Shown here in pieces: positions 1 through 9,678 of a stretch of 64,000 nucleotides of DNA (positions are counted from its first letter, which is position 1; each line of letters opens with the position of its first letter). Made by a program: the position numbers and the translations under genes. The DNA lies in contig NZ_LXUF01000001.1 of the NCBI RefSeq assembly GCF_001648895.1, positions 310,001 through 374,000 on the forward strand, in the 5' to 3' direction. The DNA comes from Methylovorus sp. MM2 (GTDB lineage Bacteria; Pseudomonadota; Gammaproteobacteria; Burkholderiales; Methylophilaceae). A model generated the notes under the pieces. The model was given only the letters and a program-made list of their open reading frames with translations. It was not told the DNA's origin and searched no databases.

Positions 1-381
1 CACTCGCCCTTGTAAGGGTGCGCCCACGATAGTGCCCCCTTCACCGTGATCTTTGGCTTCCTTGCGATTATAGGCATAAGGCACATTGCGTCCTTGTCTT
101 GCCAGTGCAATGACGATGCACGCTGCAAGGGTGATGCCTTTATATGCCGGGCCAAACAGCATGTCGAATTGGATACCTGATTTGATGATAGCGGCAGCAT
201 AGAATTCGCCTAGCTTCATCAGGCTTTCACCGTCATTGAAGAAGCCGGCATTAAAAAAGTAAGGGCTGAGGCGTCCGGCTTTGGTTTTAAACTCACCAAA
301 ACGCAGAACTTGTTTATTAATAGCAAACTGGATGAATTCTTGCGTAAAATCCTGAGTAGAGCTTTGGCTGGTATTGATCAT
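1..381 (-). CDS. pyrE: Orotate phosphoribosyltransferase (3' part outside window)
   Basis: PyrE joins orotate to PRPP to give orotidine monophosphate in de novo pyrimidine synthesis in the cytoplasm. Reading the minus strand from the ATG at 381 gives 127 codons that run off the window edge. They include the family signature [10 protein letters not shown] and the [13 protein letters not shown] segment with its conserved lysines. The C-terminal PRPP-binding motif would lie outside. The gene diverges from xth with 26 bp between the start codons, so each promoter must reach into the other gene. Family recognition is strong; only the truncation limits the call. Confidence 0.93.
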   Translation of the reverse strand, partial: MINTSQSSTQDFTQEFIQFAINKQVLRFGEFKTKAGRLSPYFFNAGFFNDGESLMKLGEFYAAAIIKSGIQFDMLFGPAYKGITLAACIVIALARQGRNVPYAYNRKEAKDHGEGGTIVGAPLQGRV

Positions 382-407
382 GGCGACTAGATAACGAAGG
401 GTTTGAA

Positions 408-1184
408 TTGTTACGTATTATATCTGCGAATCTCAATGGCATACGCTCTGCCGTCAACAAAGGTTTTTTAACATGGATGGCAAAGCAGGATGCCGACATC
501 ATCTGCATGCAAGAACTAAAGGCGCAGGCTGATGATTTGACGCCAGAAACGTTGGCACCAGCAGGCTATCAAGGCTATTTTCATTATGCCGAGAAAAAAG
601 GTTACAGCGGTGTTGGCATTTACTGTAGAAAAACGCCTGACGCTGTTATTGAAGGGCTCGGCCATGCAGATATCGATGCTGAAGGGCGATACATCGAGCT
701 GCGATTCGGTAATCTAAGCGTGGTCTCCCTTTATCTTCCCTCGGGCTCAAGTGGTGAAGAGCGTCAGACGGTTAAATTCAGTGTGATGGCAAGGTTTCTT
801 CCCCATCTGATTAATCTTAAAGCAACGGGGCGAGATGTCGTCATTTGTGGTGATTGGAACATCGCACACAAAGAGGCCGACTTGAAAAACTGGAAAGGCA
901 ACAAGAAAAACTCCGGCTTTCTGCCAGAAGAGCGGCTCTGGATGACGGAACTATTTGAGAATCATGGCTGGGTAGATGCCTACCGTTATCTGCACCCTGA
1001 TACCTTGGATGAATGCTATACATGGTGGAGTAACCGCGGGCAGGCTTGGGCCAAGAATGTGGGTTGGCGTATCGATTACCAAGTCGCCACGCCTGAGATA
1101 GGTAAAAAAGCCATAAAGGCTAGTATTTATAAAGCTGAGCGTTTTTCTGACCACGCGCCTTTATTGATCGACTATCTGGCGTAA
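408..1184 (+). CDS. xth: Exodeoxyribonuclease III
   Basis: This 258-residue enzyme of the Mg-dependent exonuclease III family is an AP endonuclease and 3'-5' exonuclease of base excision repair. The family motifs are in order: NLNGIRSA near residue 8, catalytic Glu36 in MQELKA, YSGVGIY near 67, GDWN near 148 and the C-terminal SDHAP His/Asp pair. The start is TTG at 408. It reads [11 protein letters not shown], the usual N-terminus of the family, and AAGGG at 397-401 is a well-placed ribosome binding site. It is divergent from pyrE. A 14-bp inverted repeat follows and overlaps the end of the convergent permease gene. Confidence 0.93.
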   Translation: MLRIISANLNGIRSAVNKGFLTWMAKQDADIICMQELKAQADDLTPETLAPAGYQGYFHYAEKKGYSGVGIYCRKTPDAVIEGLGHADIDAEGRYIELRFGNLSVVSLYLPSGSSGEERQTVKFSVMARFLPHLINLKATGRDVVICGDWNIAHKEADLKNWKGNKKNSGFLPEERLWMTELFENHGWVDAYRYLHPDTLDECYTWWSNRGQAWAKNVGWRIDYQVATPEIGKKAIKASIYKAERFSDHAPLLIDYLA

Positions 1185-1187
1185 TAA

Positions 1188-1225
1188 CAAAGGCTGAGAA
1201 TGAATAGTTTAATTTTCAGCCTTTG
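1188..1225. terminator. Possible bidirectional terminator between xth and the AmpG-like gene
   Basis: CAAAGGCTGA at 1188-1197 pairs with TCAGCCTTTG at 1216-1225. The stem extends inward by four more pairs, one of them G-U, around a loop of about 10 nt. It sits exactly between convergent genes, and its right arm covers the last codons of the permease. The T tracts are short on both sides, so the efficiency is uncertain. Confidence 0.45.
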
Positions 1226-2453
1226 AGTTCCAAGGCGCTATTTTAAGAAGCAACAGCATGCCGGGGATGGCCGCTAAAAAACAGAACAGGAAGAAAGAAA
1301 CCCAGCCAAGCATATCAACCAGATAGCCAGTGGCTGCATTGGCAAAAGTGCGGGGAACTGCTGCAAGGCTCGTAAATAGTGCGAATTGCGTTGCGCTATA
1401 AAGCGGGTCTGTATTCTTGGCGATGTAGGCAACAAAAGCCGCTGTACCTAAACCCACGCCAAAGGCTTCAATGCCAATTACGATACCTAACCATAATAGA
1501 TCGTGTCCAACGACGGCTAGCCATGCAAAGCCCAATATGGCTAACATCTGTACTGCCCCAAATAGCCATAAAGCGCGGTTGATGCCCAAGCGTATCATCC
1601 ATATGCCACCTAGTAATCCACCGATCACGCTGGGCCACAAACCGGCGTTCTTGGCGATCAGACCGATTTCGGTCTTACTGAAACCCATATCTAGATAGAA
1701 CGGGGTAGCAAGTGCTGTGGCCATGCTATCGCCAAGCTTATAGAAGAATATGAAAGCTAGAATCAGTAAGGCGGAGTTCAGTCCGTTGCGATGAATAAAT
1801 TCATTGAATGGCTCAACTACTGCCGCTTTTAGTGTTTTTGGGCGCCCCGGTTTGAGCGCTGGTTCTTTTACAACTAAAGTCATTAGGATGCCGGGCAGCA
1901 TAAATAATGCCGTGATTAGGAATACACTATCCCAAGCCAGATGATCTGCAAGTATTAAAGATAGAGAGCCTGGCACTAGACCAGCGATTTTGTAGGCGTT
2001 CACATGAATGACATTGCCCATGCCTAATTCAATATCGGGCAATATCTCGCGCCGATAAGCATCAATGACGACATCTTGGCTGGCACTGAAAAATGCAACG
2101 CAAGCGGCAAGATAAGCAATCGTCCAAATATCTAAAACCGCATGTAGTTCACCAAAAAGTGGGATGCTAAGCAGCAACGCAATTTGTGACACTAATAACC
2201 AACCACGCCTGCGCCCCATCGGAGGAATGTAACGATCAAATATCGGTGCCCATAGAAATTTCCATGTGAATGGCAGCTGTATCAAAGCAAAGAGACCTAT
2301 CGCTTTGAGGTTTACGCCTTCGGATCTTAGCCATGCGGGCAATAAGCTGATGAGTATGAATAATGGTAGGCCAGAGCTAAAACCAGTGAAGATGCAGATA
2401 AGCATGCGCTTGTTGAATAGCACATCGCGGATGGCAGGATTGTTTGTTGTCAT
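1209..2453 (-). CDS. AmpG-like MFS permease (muropeptide transporter family)
   Basis: This 414-residue inner-membrane protein has about twelve hydrophobic segments. The N-terminal region FSSGLPLFILISLLPAWL, followed by a KFLWAP-DR segment and GRRRGWLL, matches AmpG. AmpG imports anhydro-muropeptides for cell-wall recycling and for beta-lactamase induction. It is shorter than E. coli AmpG (about 490 residues), in line with the AmpG-like permeases common in Proteobacteria. No ampC or other recycling gene is adjacent. The substrate is therefore inferred from the family only. Confidence 0.82.
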   Translation of the reverse strand: MTTNNPAIRDVLFNKRMLICIFTGFSSGLPLFILISLLPAWLRSEGVNLKAIGLFALIQLPFTWKFLWAPIFDRYIPPMGRRRGWLLVSQIALLLSIPLFGELHAVLDIWTIAYLAACVAFFSASQDVVIDAYRREILPDIELGMGNVIHVNAYKIAGLVPGSLSLILADHLAWDSVFLITALFMLPGILMTLVVKEPALKPGRPKTLKAAVVEPFNEFIHRNGLNSALLILAFIFFYKLGDSMATALATPFYLDMGFSKTEIGLIAKNAGLWPSVIGGLLGGIWMIRLGINRALWLFGAVQMLAILGFAWLAVVGHDLLWLGIVIGIEAFGVGLGTAAFVAYIAKNTDPLYSATQFALFTSLAAVPRTFANAATGYLVDMLGWVSFFLFCFLAAIPGMLLLLKIAPWNSKAEN

Positions 2454-2500
2454 GGGCGTAACATTACCCGAAATAGCATGCCTCGTGCCACAATATCGGC

Positions 2501-3166
2501 ATGTTGGAACTCAGCTTATTTAGTGCTTTTCTGGTTGGCCTGCTTGGTGGCGGGCATTGCGTCGGTATGTGTGGCGGTATTGTCGGTGCTGTCACCATGA
2601 CATTGCCGCAGAGTAAACCGAAACTTGGGTTCATCTTTAGTTATAACAGCGGGCGCATCGTTAGCTATGGTCTGGCAGGTTTGCTTGCAGGGTTCTTGGG
2701 TGCTTCAAGCTTGTTTCTTGACCATGTTCTGCCAGTACAAAAAATATTGTATGGCTTGGCAAGCGGGATGCTCGTGCTCTTAGGGTTGTATCTCGCGGGC
2801 ATTTGGCATGGCGTGACTTATTTGGAGCGTATTGGTGTTGCACTATGGGTGCGGTTGCAACCCTATTCCAAGCGGTTTCTTCCAGTGCAGACCTTATCCC
2901 AAGGTTTCCTAGTCGGTGCGATATGGGGTTGGTTGCCCTGCGGGCTTGTTTATAGCGTGTTAATTGCCGCCATTGCTACAGGTAATGCATTGGATGGCGG
3001 TTTGTTAATGCTCGTCTTTGGCGTAGGTACATTACCGACTTTGCTTGCGATGGGTATGACGGCCGTTAAGCTGAAAAAGGCGTTACAGAATATTTGGCTT
3101 AGACGATTGAGTGGTTTGATCGTGCTGTATTTTGGCGTAGCCGGACTGTGGCGACTTTTATACTAA
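2501..3166 (+). CDS. DsbD_2/TauE-like six-helix membrane protein
   Basis: This 221-residue inner-membrane protein has a GGHCVGMCGG motif (Cys20, Cys24) at the end of helix 1. A second cysteine lies in GWLPCGLV (Cys147). This symmetric Cys arrangement is typical of the DsbD transmembrane-domain family, often annotated sulfite exporter TauE/SafE or UreH-like. Relatives often sit beside cytochrome cbb3 oxidase assembly genes, where they are linked to metal or thiol-redox transport. No ccoNOP genes are visible here. The ATG at 2501 has no good Shine-Dalgarno sequence. The gene diverges from the permease and converges with metW. Confidence 0.72.
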   Translation: MLELSLFSAFLVGLLGGGHCVGMCGGIVGAVTMTLPQSKPKLGFIFSYNSGRIVSYGLAGLLAGFLGASSLFLDHVLPVQKILYGLASGMLVLLGLYLAGIWHGVTYLERIGVALWVRLQPYSKRFLPVQTLSQGFLVGAIWGWLPCGLVYSVLIAAIATGNALDGGLLMLVFGVGTLPTLLAMGMTAVKLKKALQNIWLRRLSGLIVLYFGVAGLWRLLY

Positions 3167-3170
3167 ATGG

Positions 3171-3791
3171 CTATTCAGATTGTTGTAATCGATACATTGC
3201 CAAGCTACCTAGCAAGTTTGGCATAAAGCTAATTGGATGGCCGTTCGTTAATACAAAACGCTCTTTCACGCGAATATTGTGTTTTTCGCAGAATTCATCA
3301 AAATCCTTGATGGTGCAAAGGTGCACATTTGGTGTGTCGTACCATTGATAAGGTAGGTTTTCGGAGACAGGCATCTGCCCTGCAATGAGCTGGGAACGCA
3401 GTGGCCAGTAGCCGAAATTCGGGAATGTCACGATAGCTTCACGGCCAACACGTAACATTTCTTGGATGATGCCTTCTGTGTTTTGAACAGCTTGCAATGT
3501 CTGTGAAAGGATGACGACATCGAAAGACTTGTCATCGAATCCAGACAGTCCTGCTTCCAAGTCCATTTGGATCACATCGATATTGTTCTGCATGCTGGCG
3601 AGCCAGTTGGCATCATCTTTTTCAACGCCATAGCCGCGTACTTCCAGTGTATCTCGTAGGTAACCGAGTAATGCGCCATCTCCACAGCCAAGATCCAAAA
3701 CTTTAGCACCAGCCCCTATCCATTTTGCTATTAACGCAAAATCTCTACGTTTTTTTGCGGCTTCAACAAAATTTGGTTGACTGTTTGACAT
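3171..3791 (-). CDS. metW: Methionine biosynthesis protein MetW
   Basis: This 206-residue class I methyltransferase-fold protein has a SAM-binding-like motif VLDLGCGDGA at residues 31-40. MetW is encoded directly behind metX in many Proteobacteria. It is needed for, or enhances, homoserine acylation in methionine synthesis, although its own catalytic activity is not settled. Here metX stops and metW starts in a TAATG overlap at 3791, so the two are translationally coupled. The family identification is strong. Confidence 0.92.
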   Translation of the reverse strand: MSNSQPNFVEAAKKRRDFALIAKWIGAGAKVLDLGCGDGALLGYLRDTLEVRGYGVEKDDANWLASMQNNIDVIQMDLEAGLSGFDDKSFDVVILSQTLQAVQNTEGIIQEMLRVGREAIVTFPNFGYWPLRSQLIAGQMPVSENLPYQWYDTPNVHLCTIKDFDEFCEKHNIRVKERFVLTNGHPISFMPNLLGSLAMYRLQQSE

Positions 3792-4927
3792 TATTCGCCC
3801 TTTATCTTGATCTTGCGGAAGTAGGCACGCAGGATATTGTGATAATGCGGGTCAGGCATTAGGAAGGCGTCATGCCCGTGGGCGGCAGTCACTTCAGCGT
3901 AACTGACTGAGCGCTTATTATCGAGCAAGGCTTGTACGATTTCGCGTGAGCGTGCAGGTGAGAAGCGCCAATCACTAGTGAACGAAATCACAAGGAACTT
4001 GGCTTTAGCGCGCGCTAAAGCCGCGGCCAGATTGCCGTTGTATTCAAGCGCTGGATCATAGTAATCCAATGCACGGGTCATGCGTAAATAAGTGTTGGCA
4101 TCGAACTCTGCTGCGAATTTATCGCCTTGATAGCGCAGGTAAGATTCCATTTCGAATTCGACATCAAAGCTATACTTGATCTCGCCTTCGCGTAGCTTGC
4201 GCCCGAATTTTGCACCCATCGCATCATCAGAAAGATAGGTGATGTGCCCTAACATACGGGCGATGCGTAAACCTCGTCGTGGCACGACCCCATGTTCGTA
4301 ATAGTCACCACCGTAAAATTCTGGATCGGTGATGATCGCCTGACGTGCGACTTCATTGAATGCCATGTTCTGTGCTGTCAGGTTTGGCGCGGATGCGATC
4401 AGCAATGCATGTTGTATGCGGTCAGGGTAGCTCAACGTCCACTGCAAAGCTTGCATGCCACCAAGGCTGCCACCGACGACTGCTGCTAGTTGCTCAATGC
4501 CAAGATGATCCGCTAGGCGCGCTTGAGAATCTACCCAGTCTTCTACTGTGAGCAATGGGAATGTGGCGCCCCAAGGTTTTTGCTTTGCCGGATTGATGGT
4601 AGCAGGGCCGCTGCTGCCATGACAGCCCCCAAGATTATTTAAAGCTATGACAAAGAAACGATTGGTATCTAATGGTTTGCCGGGGCCGATGAGGTTGTCC
4701 CACCAGCCGGGGTGTTTGTCATTTTCACTGTGGAATCCTGCAGCATGATGGTTGCCAGAGAGTGCGTGGCAGATCATCACTGCATTGGATTTTTCGGCAT
4801 TCAGGGTGCCATATGTTTCATAGACGATATCGTACTCAGGCAGGACTTCGCCGCTTTTAAGCGTGAGTAGCTTGCTAAAATGCGCTACTTGCGGGGTAAC
4901 GATACCGATGGATGTTGAATCTGACAT
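3791..4927 (-). CDS. metX: Homoserine O-acyltransferase (MetX family)
   Basis: This 378-residue alpha/beta-hydrolase-fold acyltransferase activates homoserine for methionine synthesis. The catalytic triad is visible as Ser154 in GGSLGGMQ, Asp319 in SFTSDW and His352 in AHGHD. The GCHGSSGP and NNLGG oxyanion-region motifs are intact. Published work on this family shows that many proteobacterial MetX enzymes use succinyl-CoA rather than acetyl-CoA. The sequence alone does not let me choose. It is the first gene of metX-metW. Its ATG lies only about 7 bp downstream of a TATAAT element on its strand and has no Shine-Dalgarno sequence, so a leaderless mRNA is possible. Confidence 0.92.
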   Translation of the reverse strand: MSDSTSIGIVTPQVAHFSKLLTLKSGEVLPEYDIVYETYGTLNAEKSNAVMICHALSGNHHAAGFHSENDKHPGWWDNLIGPGKPLDTNRFFVIALNNLGGCHGSSGPATINPAKQKPWGATFPLLTVEDWVDSQARLADHLGIEQLAAVVGGSLGGMQALQWTLSYPDRIQHALLIASAPNLTAQNMAFNEVARQAIITDPEFYGGDYYEHGVVPRRGLRIARMLGHITYLSDDAMGAKFGRKLREGEIKYSFDVEFEMESYLRYQGDKFAAEFDANTYLRMTRALDYYDPALEYNGNLAAALARAKAKFLVISFTSDWRFSPARSREIVQALLDNKRSVSYAEVTAAHGHDAFLMPDPHYHNILRAYFRKIKIKGE

Positions 4928-4933
4928 GCTCGG

Positions 4934-4941
4934 ATTATACT
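4934..4941. promoter_or_regulatory. Overlapping divergent -10 elements for metX and the carbonic anhydrase gene
   Basis: The 20-bp gap between the two start codons contains GATTATACTA. On the plus strand TATACT (4936-4941) is a -10-like hexamer. On the minus strand TATAAT is read from 4939 to 4934. The expected start sites, about 7 nt downstream, fall on or next to the A of each ATG (4948 plus, 4927 minus). A plus-strand -35-like TTGAAT (4915-4920) has a short 15-bp spacer, and the minus -35 is weak. Confidence 0.45.
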
Positions 4942-4947
4942 ACGGCT

Positions 4948-5502
4948 ATGAGCAACGCTAAAAATCCAAATATTGAAAGTTATCAAGGCATCGCCCCTGA
5001 CATTGCAGAAGGTGTCTTTATCCATCATTCTGCAACAGTGATCGGTGATGTGAGTCTTGGTGAGGATGTCTCCATTTGGCCGGGTACCATAGTGCGTGGA
5101 GATGTGAATCATATCCGCATCGGCAAAGGGAGTAATGTGCAGGATCTCAGTATGTTGCATGTTAGCCACAAGTCGAGCTGGGCACCAGATGGCTCACCGC
5201 TCATGATTGGTCAGAATGTCACGATTGGGCATCGGGTGATTTTGCATGGGTGCACTATCGAAGACGAGTGCCTGATCGGCATGGGCAGCATCGTCATGGA
5301 TAATGTGATCGTGCAAAAACATGTGTTAGTGGGTGCGGGTAGTTTAGTACCAGAAGGCAAGGTGCTGGAGAGTGGATATCTCTATCTAGGCAGTCCTGCT
5401 AAGAAAGTGCGCGCATTGACTGATGCCGAGATTGCACATTTTATATATTCGGCAAATCACTACATGCGCTTAAAAAACCAGTATCTACTTCAGGCAACCT
5501 GA
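4948..5502 (+). CDS. Gamma-class carbonic anhydrase family protein
   Basis: This 184-residue left-handed beta-helix protein has hexapeptide repeats over most of its length. The three metal-binding histidines of the family are in place as His71 (MLHVSH), His95 (IGHR) and His100 (LHGC). Relatives such as YrdA bind metal, but many show little carbonic anhydrase activity, so the function is inferred. The ATG at 4948 is preferred. The frame stays open to an ATG at 4912 inside metX, but that extension ([12 protein letters not shown]) does not match the family. No Shine-Dalgarno sequence precedes 4948. The 3' end overlaps prmC by 18 bp, convergently. Confidence 0.88.
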   Translation: MSNAKNPNIESYQGIAPDIAEGVFIHHSATVIGDVSLGEDVSIWPGTIVRGDVNHIRIGKGSNVQDLSMLHVSHKSSWAPDGSPLMIGQNVTIGHRVILHGCTIEDECLIGMGSIVMDNVIVQKHVLVGAGSLVPEGKVLESGYLYLGSPAKKVRALTDAEIAHFIYSANHYMRLKNQYLLQAT

Positions 5503-6339
5503 GGTGACGCGGAGGATACCCGCTAGGTCTTTAGTTGAATAGATATCTTGAAATCCAGCTATAGATAATAGTGCGCTTACCTGATCTGCCTGATTGTAGC
5601 CATGTTCAAGCATCAACCAGCCGTCTGCATTTAGAAACTGTTTGCTAGTTTCGATGATTTTGCGGATATCGTCTAAACCATCTATGCCTGATGCTAATGC
5701 ACTTAATGGTTCGAAGCGGAGATCGTCTTGATGCAAATGCGGGTCTGTTGCTTCGATGTAAGGAGGGTTGCTGACGATGATATCGAATCTCTCATCATTG
5801 ATGCTTGAGAACCAATTGCTTAATAGGAAACGAGTGTTTGAGACATTTAATGTTGTCCCGTTTTGCTTGGCAATTGCCAGTGCTTTTTCTGATCTATCAA
5901 CGGCGGTTATTTGGCTTATTGGCCTGTTGATGGCGATTGCTAAGGCAATGGCGCCAGTGCCAGTGCCTAAGTCTAGTACATTGAATTTTTTGTCTTCGGG
6001 TATTTTTGCTAATGCCGCTTCGACCAATGTTTCGGTATCGGGACGTGGAATCAAGGTATCAGGTGTCACCTTGAGATCTAATCCGAAGAACTCTCGTTTG
6101 CCAGTGATGTAGGCGATAGGTTCGCCATCGATTCGGCGGGCTAGTAGTGACTCAAATCTGTCGCGTACGTCTGGTTGGATAAGGTCTTCTTCGTGTGCAA
6201 TCAGCCATGCATGCGAGACATCGCCTAATGCATGCGCCAAAAGGGCGCGTACTTCTATGCGTGCCTCCGTCTGGTCATATGCCAGCTTTTCAACTAAGCG
6301 ATTACGGGCGCAAGCAATTAGGTTTCTAAGGTGTGCCAT
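5485..6339 (-). CDS. prmC: Release factor glutamine methyltransferase
   Basis: PrmC (HemK) N5-methylates the glutamine of the GGQ motif in peptide-chain release factors 1 and 2, which raises their termination activity. The 284 residues show an N-terminal helical substrate-binding domain, the SAM motif VLDLGTGTGA at 121-130 and the catalytic NPPY at 191-194. It follows its substrate gene prfA by 32 nt on the same strand, the classic hemA-prfA-prmC arrangement. Length and motifs are normal for the family. Confidence 0.95.
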   Translation of the reverse strand: MAHLRNLIACARNRLVEKLAYDQTEARIEVRALLAHALGDVSHAWLIAHEEDLIQPDVRDRFESLLARRIDGEPIAYITGKREFFGLDLKVTPDTLIPRPDTETLVEAALAKIPEDKKFNVLDLGTGTGAIALAIAINRPISQITAVDRSEKALAIAKQNGTTLNVSNTRFLLSNWFSSINDERFDIIVSNPPYIEATDPHLHQDDLRFEPLSALASGIDGLDDIRKIIETSKQFLNADGWLMLEHGYNQADQVSALLSIAGFQDIYSTKDLAGILRVTSGCLK

Positions 6340-6371
6340 TAAATGAGCTTAATCAATGCTGGCTTAAAGGC

Positions 6372-7454
6372 TTAATTGTCTTCGCCCAAACTCGCCAGCA
6401 AATCGGCCTGATGTTCTGCCGCTAATGCACCGATCAGCTCATCCATATCGCCCTCGGTAATCGCATCGATTTTATATAAGGTCAGATTGATCCGGTGGTC
6501 CGTGATGCGGCCTTGCGGATAGTTGTAGGTGCGAATACGTTCCGAGCGATCACCACTACCGATGAGGGATTTACGTTCGGAGGCTATCTTGGATTGTTGT
6601 TCGTTTTCCTGCTTGGCTTTGATGCGTGCTGCAAGCACTTGCATCGCCTGCGCTTTATTTGAATGCTGACTGCGGCCATCCTGACACTCAACCACAATGC
6701 CTGTAGGAAAGTGAGTGATACGTACTGCTGAGTCGGTCTTGTTGATATGTTGTCCACCAGCCCCAGAAGCGCGGAAAGTATCAATGCGGATATCAGCTGG
6801 ATTAATAGTGACATCGCTGACTTCATCTACTTCAGCCAACACAGCAACCGTGCAGGCGGATGTATGGATGCGACCTTGTGTTTCTGTATCCGGTACACGC
6901 TGTACCCGATGGCCTCCGGATTCGAATTTTAGTTTGGAGTAAGCACCAAAACCTTCGATCTTCGCAATGATTTCCTTATATCCACCGACTTCAGAATCAC
7001 TGGCTGACACGACGTCTACTTTCCAGCGCTGGCGTTCGGCATAGCGTGAATACATGCGGAACAAGTCACCAGCAAAGAGTGCCGATTCGTCACCACCAGT
7101 ACCTGCGCGGATCTCAAGAAAGATATTGCGTTCGTCATTAGGGTCTTTGGGCAGTAGCAGTTTTTGTAATTCAATGTCGATCTGCTCGACTCGGACTTTT
7201 GCTGATTCGATCTCTTCCTGCGCGAATTCTTTCATCTCAGGGTCGCTGAGCATCTGTTGTGCTTCTTTCAGGTCAGCTTCGCATTGCTCATAAGCGCGGT
7301 ATTGCTCAACGATTGGTGTGATCTCGGCATGCTCACGGGATATCTTGCGATAGTTATCCATGTTATTGGTAGCATCTTCACTACTCAACAAACGGTTAAG
7401 TTCATCTAGGCGCTCGCTCAGGGTGGCGAGCTTTTTTATCATCGAGGGTTTCAT
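6372..7454 (-). CDS. prfA: Peptide chain release factor 1
   Basis: RF1 recognises UAA and UAG and triggers peptide release. The 360 residues carry the GGQ motif at 233-235, the same numbers as in E. coli RF1. The codon-recognition tripeptide at 188-190 reads Pro-Asp-Thr, which fits the PxT pattern but has Asp where E. coli has Ala. The MKPSMIKKL start matches the E. coli N-terminus MKPSIVAKL, which supports the ATG at 7454 over the internal Met5. It lies 13 nt behind hemA and is probably cotranscribed with it. Confidence 0.96.
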   Translation of the reverse strand: MKPSMIKKLATLSERLDELNRLLSSEDATNNMDNYRKISREHAEITPIVEQYRAYEQCEADLKEAQQMLSDPEMKEFAQEEIESAKVRVEQIDIELQKLLLPKDPNDERNIFLEIRAGTGGDESALFAGDLFRMYSRYAERQRWKVDVVSASDSEVGGYKEIIAKIEGFGAYSKLKFESGGHRVQRVPDTETQGRIHTSACTVAVLAEVDEVSDVTINPADIRIDTFRASGAGGQHINKTDSAVRITHFPTGIVVECQDGRSQHSNKAQAMQVLAARIKAKQENEQQSKIASERKSLIGSGDRSERIRTYNYPQGRITDHRINLTLYKIDAITEGDMDELIGALAAEHQADLLASLGEDN

Positions 7455-7467
7455 TGACCTGCAGACT

Positions 7468-8715
7468 TCATTGATTATTTAATTGATATAACTGGCGTAG
7501 TAGTGATTCCAGCTGTTCGTGGTTGTCGCCTTGCATATTACTCAGCGCATGGCTGGGGCCGTGCAGCAGTTTATTGGTCAATGCATTGCTCAAACTCTCG
7601 AGCACGAGGGTGGGATCTTCGCCGCGGGCAATCATTTTCTGTGCTTTTTCAAGCTCGTTGCGGCGGTATCTTTCAGCTTGATCGCGTAGCGCGCGAATCG
7701 TTGGTACAGAGTCACGCGTTTTCAGCCATTGCATGAAATTCTCTACACGTAGTTCGATAATCGCTTCTGCTTGTGTGGCAGCCTCCTGACGATTAACCAA
7801 GCCTTCTTGTACAACAGAGGCTAGATCGTCTACTGTATATAAGAATATGTCATCAAGCTCACCGACCTCTGGTTCGATATCTCTTGGTACGGCAAGGTCT
7901 ACCATGAAGATAGGGCGATGCTTACGTGTTTTGATGGCGCGCTCCACCATGCCTAGTCCTAATATAGGGAGTTGGCTGGCGGTGGATGTGATGACGATAT
8001 CGAACTCGCTTAATCTGTCTGGAAGATCAGCGAGTAATATCGCATCGCCACCTATGCCTTGAGCGATTGCATTACCTCGCTCAAGTGTCCGATTGGCAAC
8101 GGTGATAGATTTTGGCTGGTGCGTAGCGAAATGCTCTGCGCAAAGTTCGATCATCTCCCCTGCACCGATAAACAATACTTTCTGGTTGTGCAGGCTACCG
8201 AAGATGCGTTGTGCTAGCTTGACCGATGCAGCGGCCATCGAAATAGAGCTGGCACCGATATTGGTTGCAGTGCGCACTTCTTTTGCGACAGTGAAAGTCC
8301 GCTGAAACAGCTTGTGTAGCAATGTGCCTAATGTGCCGGCATTCTCTGCGATTTTCACGGCCTGTTTCATCTGGCCAAGTATCTGTGCTTCGCCCAGCAC
8401 CATGGAATCTAGGCCTGATGCCACGCGGAATGCATGTTTCACGGATTCTTGACTAGGCAAGGTGTACATATATGGCTGGATGTTTTGTGGTTGCAGCTTG
8501 TGATACTGCGCTAACCATTCCAGCGCTTTTTGCGGGTTCTCTGTATTGCAGTAAACCTCGGTGCGGTTGCATGTAGATAATATCGCTGCTTCATGGATGC
8601 CGTGCATGCTCAGGTCGCGTAATGCGTGGCCTAGCTTTTCATTCTGAAAAGCGACGTTTTCGCGGACATCAATAGGGGCAGTGGTGTGGTTTACACCCAC
8701 AGTAAATAAATGCAT
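7468..8715 (-). CDS. hemA: Glutamyl-tRNA reductase
   Basis: HemA makes glutamate-1-semialdehyde from glutamyl-tRNA, the first committed step of the C5 pathway to tetrapyrroles. The 415 residues begin with the canonical [14 protein letters not shown]. They carry the catalytic Cys49 in [11 protein letters not shown], the GEAQILGQ signature and an NADPH-binding VLFIGAGEM segment near residue 185. A C-terminal dimerisation helix follows. It is the first gene of the minus-strand hemA-prfA-prmC operon. hemB, the next-but-one step of the pathway, is in the same window but in a different operon. Confidence 0.96.
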   Translation of the reverse strand: MHLFTVGVNHTTAPIDVRENVAFQNEKLGHALRDLSMHGIHEAAILSTCNRTEVYCNTENPQKALEWLAQYHKLQPQNIQPYMYTLPSQESVKHAFRVASGLDSMVLGEAQILGQMKQAVKIAENAGTLGTLLHKLFQRTFTVAKEVRTATNIGASSISMAAASVKLAQRIFGSLHNQKVLFIGAGEMIELCAEHFATHQPKSITVANRTLERGNAIAQGIGGDAILLADLPDRLSEFDIVITSTASQLPILGLGMVERAIKTRKHRPIFMVDLAVPRDIEPEVGELDDIFLYTVDDLASVVQEGLVNRQEAATQAEAIIELRVENFMQWLKTRDSVPTIRALRDQAERYRRNELEKAQKMIARGEDPTLVLESLSNALTNKLLHGPSHALSNMQGDNHEQLESLLRQLYQLNNQ

Positions 8716-8914
8716 CCGGTATTTTCCCGTATCACAGGCACTAAGGCAACAACTTCAATGGCAACAATGTCGCTTGCATCGTGAATATCATCTTGAGTGG
8801 GTGTATTGCATAAAACTTTGAATTTTCTAACCTATATCCATTCAAAAGCTGCCTTGGTCAACGAATTTTGGTTAAAATAGCAACCTTTATGTCTTTGTAA
8901 CTATATTAAATATC

Positions 8915-9619
8915 ATGGCTAAACCATTCAGAATCGCCCCTAGTATCCTTTCTGCCAACTTTGCAAAGCTCGGACAGGAGATCACCGATGTCATCACATC
9001 CGGTGCTGATATCGTCCACTTTGACGTCATGGATAACCATTACGTTCCCAATCTGACGATTGGTCCATTGGTTTGTGAGGCGATTCGCCCAGTGACAGAT
9101 GCGATCATCGATGTGCATTTGATGGTGAAGCCTGTTGACCGTATCATCCCTGACTTTGCAAAAGCGGGTGCCAATATCATCACTTTTCACCCGGAAGCGT
9201 CTGACCATATTGATCGCAGCCTTTCACTGGTACGTGATAATGGCTGTAAGTCTGGCCTGGTATTTAACCCGGGTACGTCATTGAGCTATCTGGATTATGT
9301 GATGGATAAGGTCGACATGATTCTTTTGATGTCAGTAAACCCTGGTTTTGGCGGTCAGAAATTCATCCCCGGTACGTTGGATAAATTACGTGAAGCGCGT
9401 AAACGTATCGATGCTTACACAGAAAAAACCGGTCGTGAGATCTGGTTGGAGATCGATGGTGGTGTGAACGTTGCCAATATCGCCGCGATCGCTGAGGCAG
9501 GTGCAGATACATTCGTCGCTGGTTCCGCTGTATTCGGTGCGGCTAAAGATACTGACCCTAATCGTTACGACACGATTATCGGTAACCTGCGTGCTGAATT
9601 AGCCAAGGTCTCATCGTAA
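8915..9619 (+). CDS. rpe: Ribulose-phosphate 3-epimerase
   Basis: Rpe interconverts ribulose 5-phosphate and xylulose 5-phosphate. In ribulose-monophosphate-cycle methylotrophs this helps regenerate the formaldehyde acceptor. The 234-residue TIM barrel has the family start [16 protein letters not shown]. His35 and Asp37 lie in VHFDVMD, and [10 protein letters not shown] and EIDGGVN carry the second catalytic Asp. It ends 5 nt before the Trp-rich leader ORF, so the trp genes are either cotranscribed with rpe or have a promoter inside it. The spacing suggests one operon. Confidence 0.95.
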   Translation: MAKPFRIAPSILSANFAKLGQEITDVITSGADIVHFDVMDNHYVPNLTIGPLVCEAIRPVTDAIIDVHLMVKPVDRIIPDFAKAGANIITFHPEASDHIDRSLSLVRDNGCKSGLVFNPGTSLSYLDYVMDKVDMILLMSVNPGFGGQKFIPGTLDKLREARKRIDAYTEKTGREIWLEIDGGVNVANIAAIAEAGADTFVAGSAVFGAAKDTDPNRYDTIIGNLRAELAKVSS

Positions 9620-9624
9620 TCAAA

Positions 9625-9678
9625 ATGCCTTCCCCAATCTTTGAAAAACAAAATAGTTGGCGATGGTGGCGTAAATAG
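9625..9678 (+). CDS. trpL: Candidate trp leader peptide, 17 residues with three Trp codons
   Basis: The ATG at 9625 opens a 17-codon ORF, MPSPIFEKQNSWRWWRK, ending in TAG at 9676-9678, 63 nt before the trpE start. Three of its last six codons are TGG (9658, 9664, 9667). Trp is the rarest residue, so this density directly upstream of anthranilate synthase is the signature of a regulatory leader peptide where ribosomes stall when charged tRNA-Trp is scarce. The ORF is far below normal gene-calling length. Its Shine-Dalgarno sequence is poor, and translation has not been shown. Confidence 0.75.
   Translation: MPSPIFEKQNSWRWWRK

Noticed and set aside
4928-4947. SAM riboswitch or other long leader upstream of metX
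   Set aside because: Only 20 bp separate metX from the divergent gene, so there is no room for an aptamer unless transcription starts inside the neighbour.
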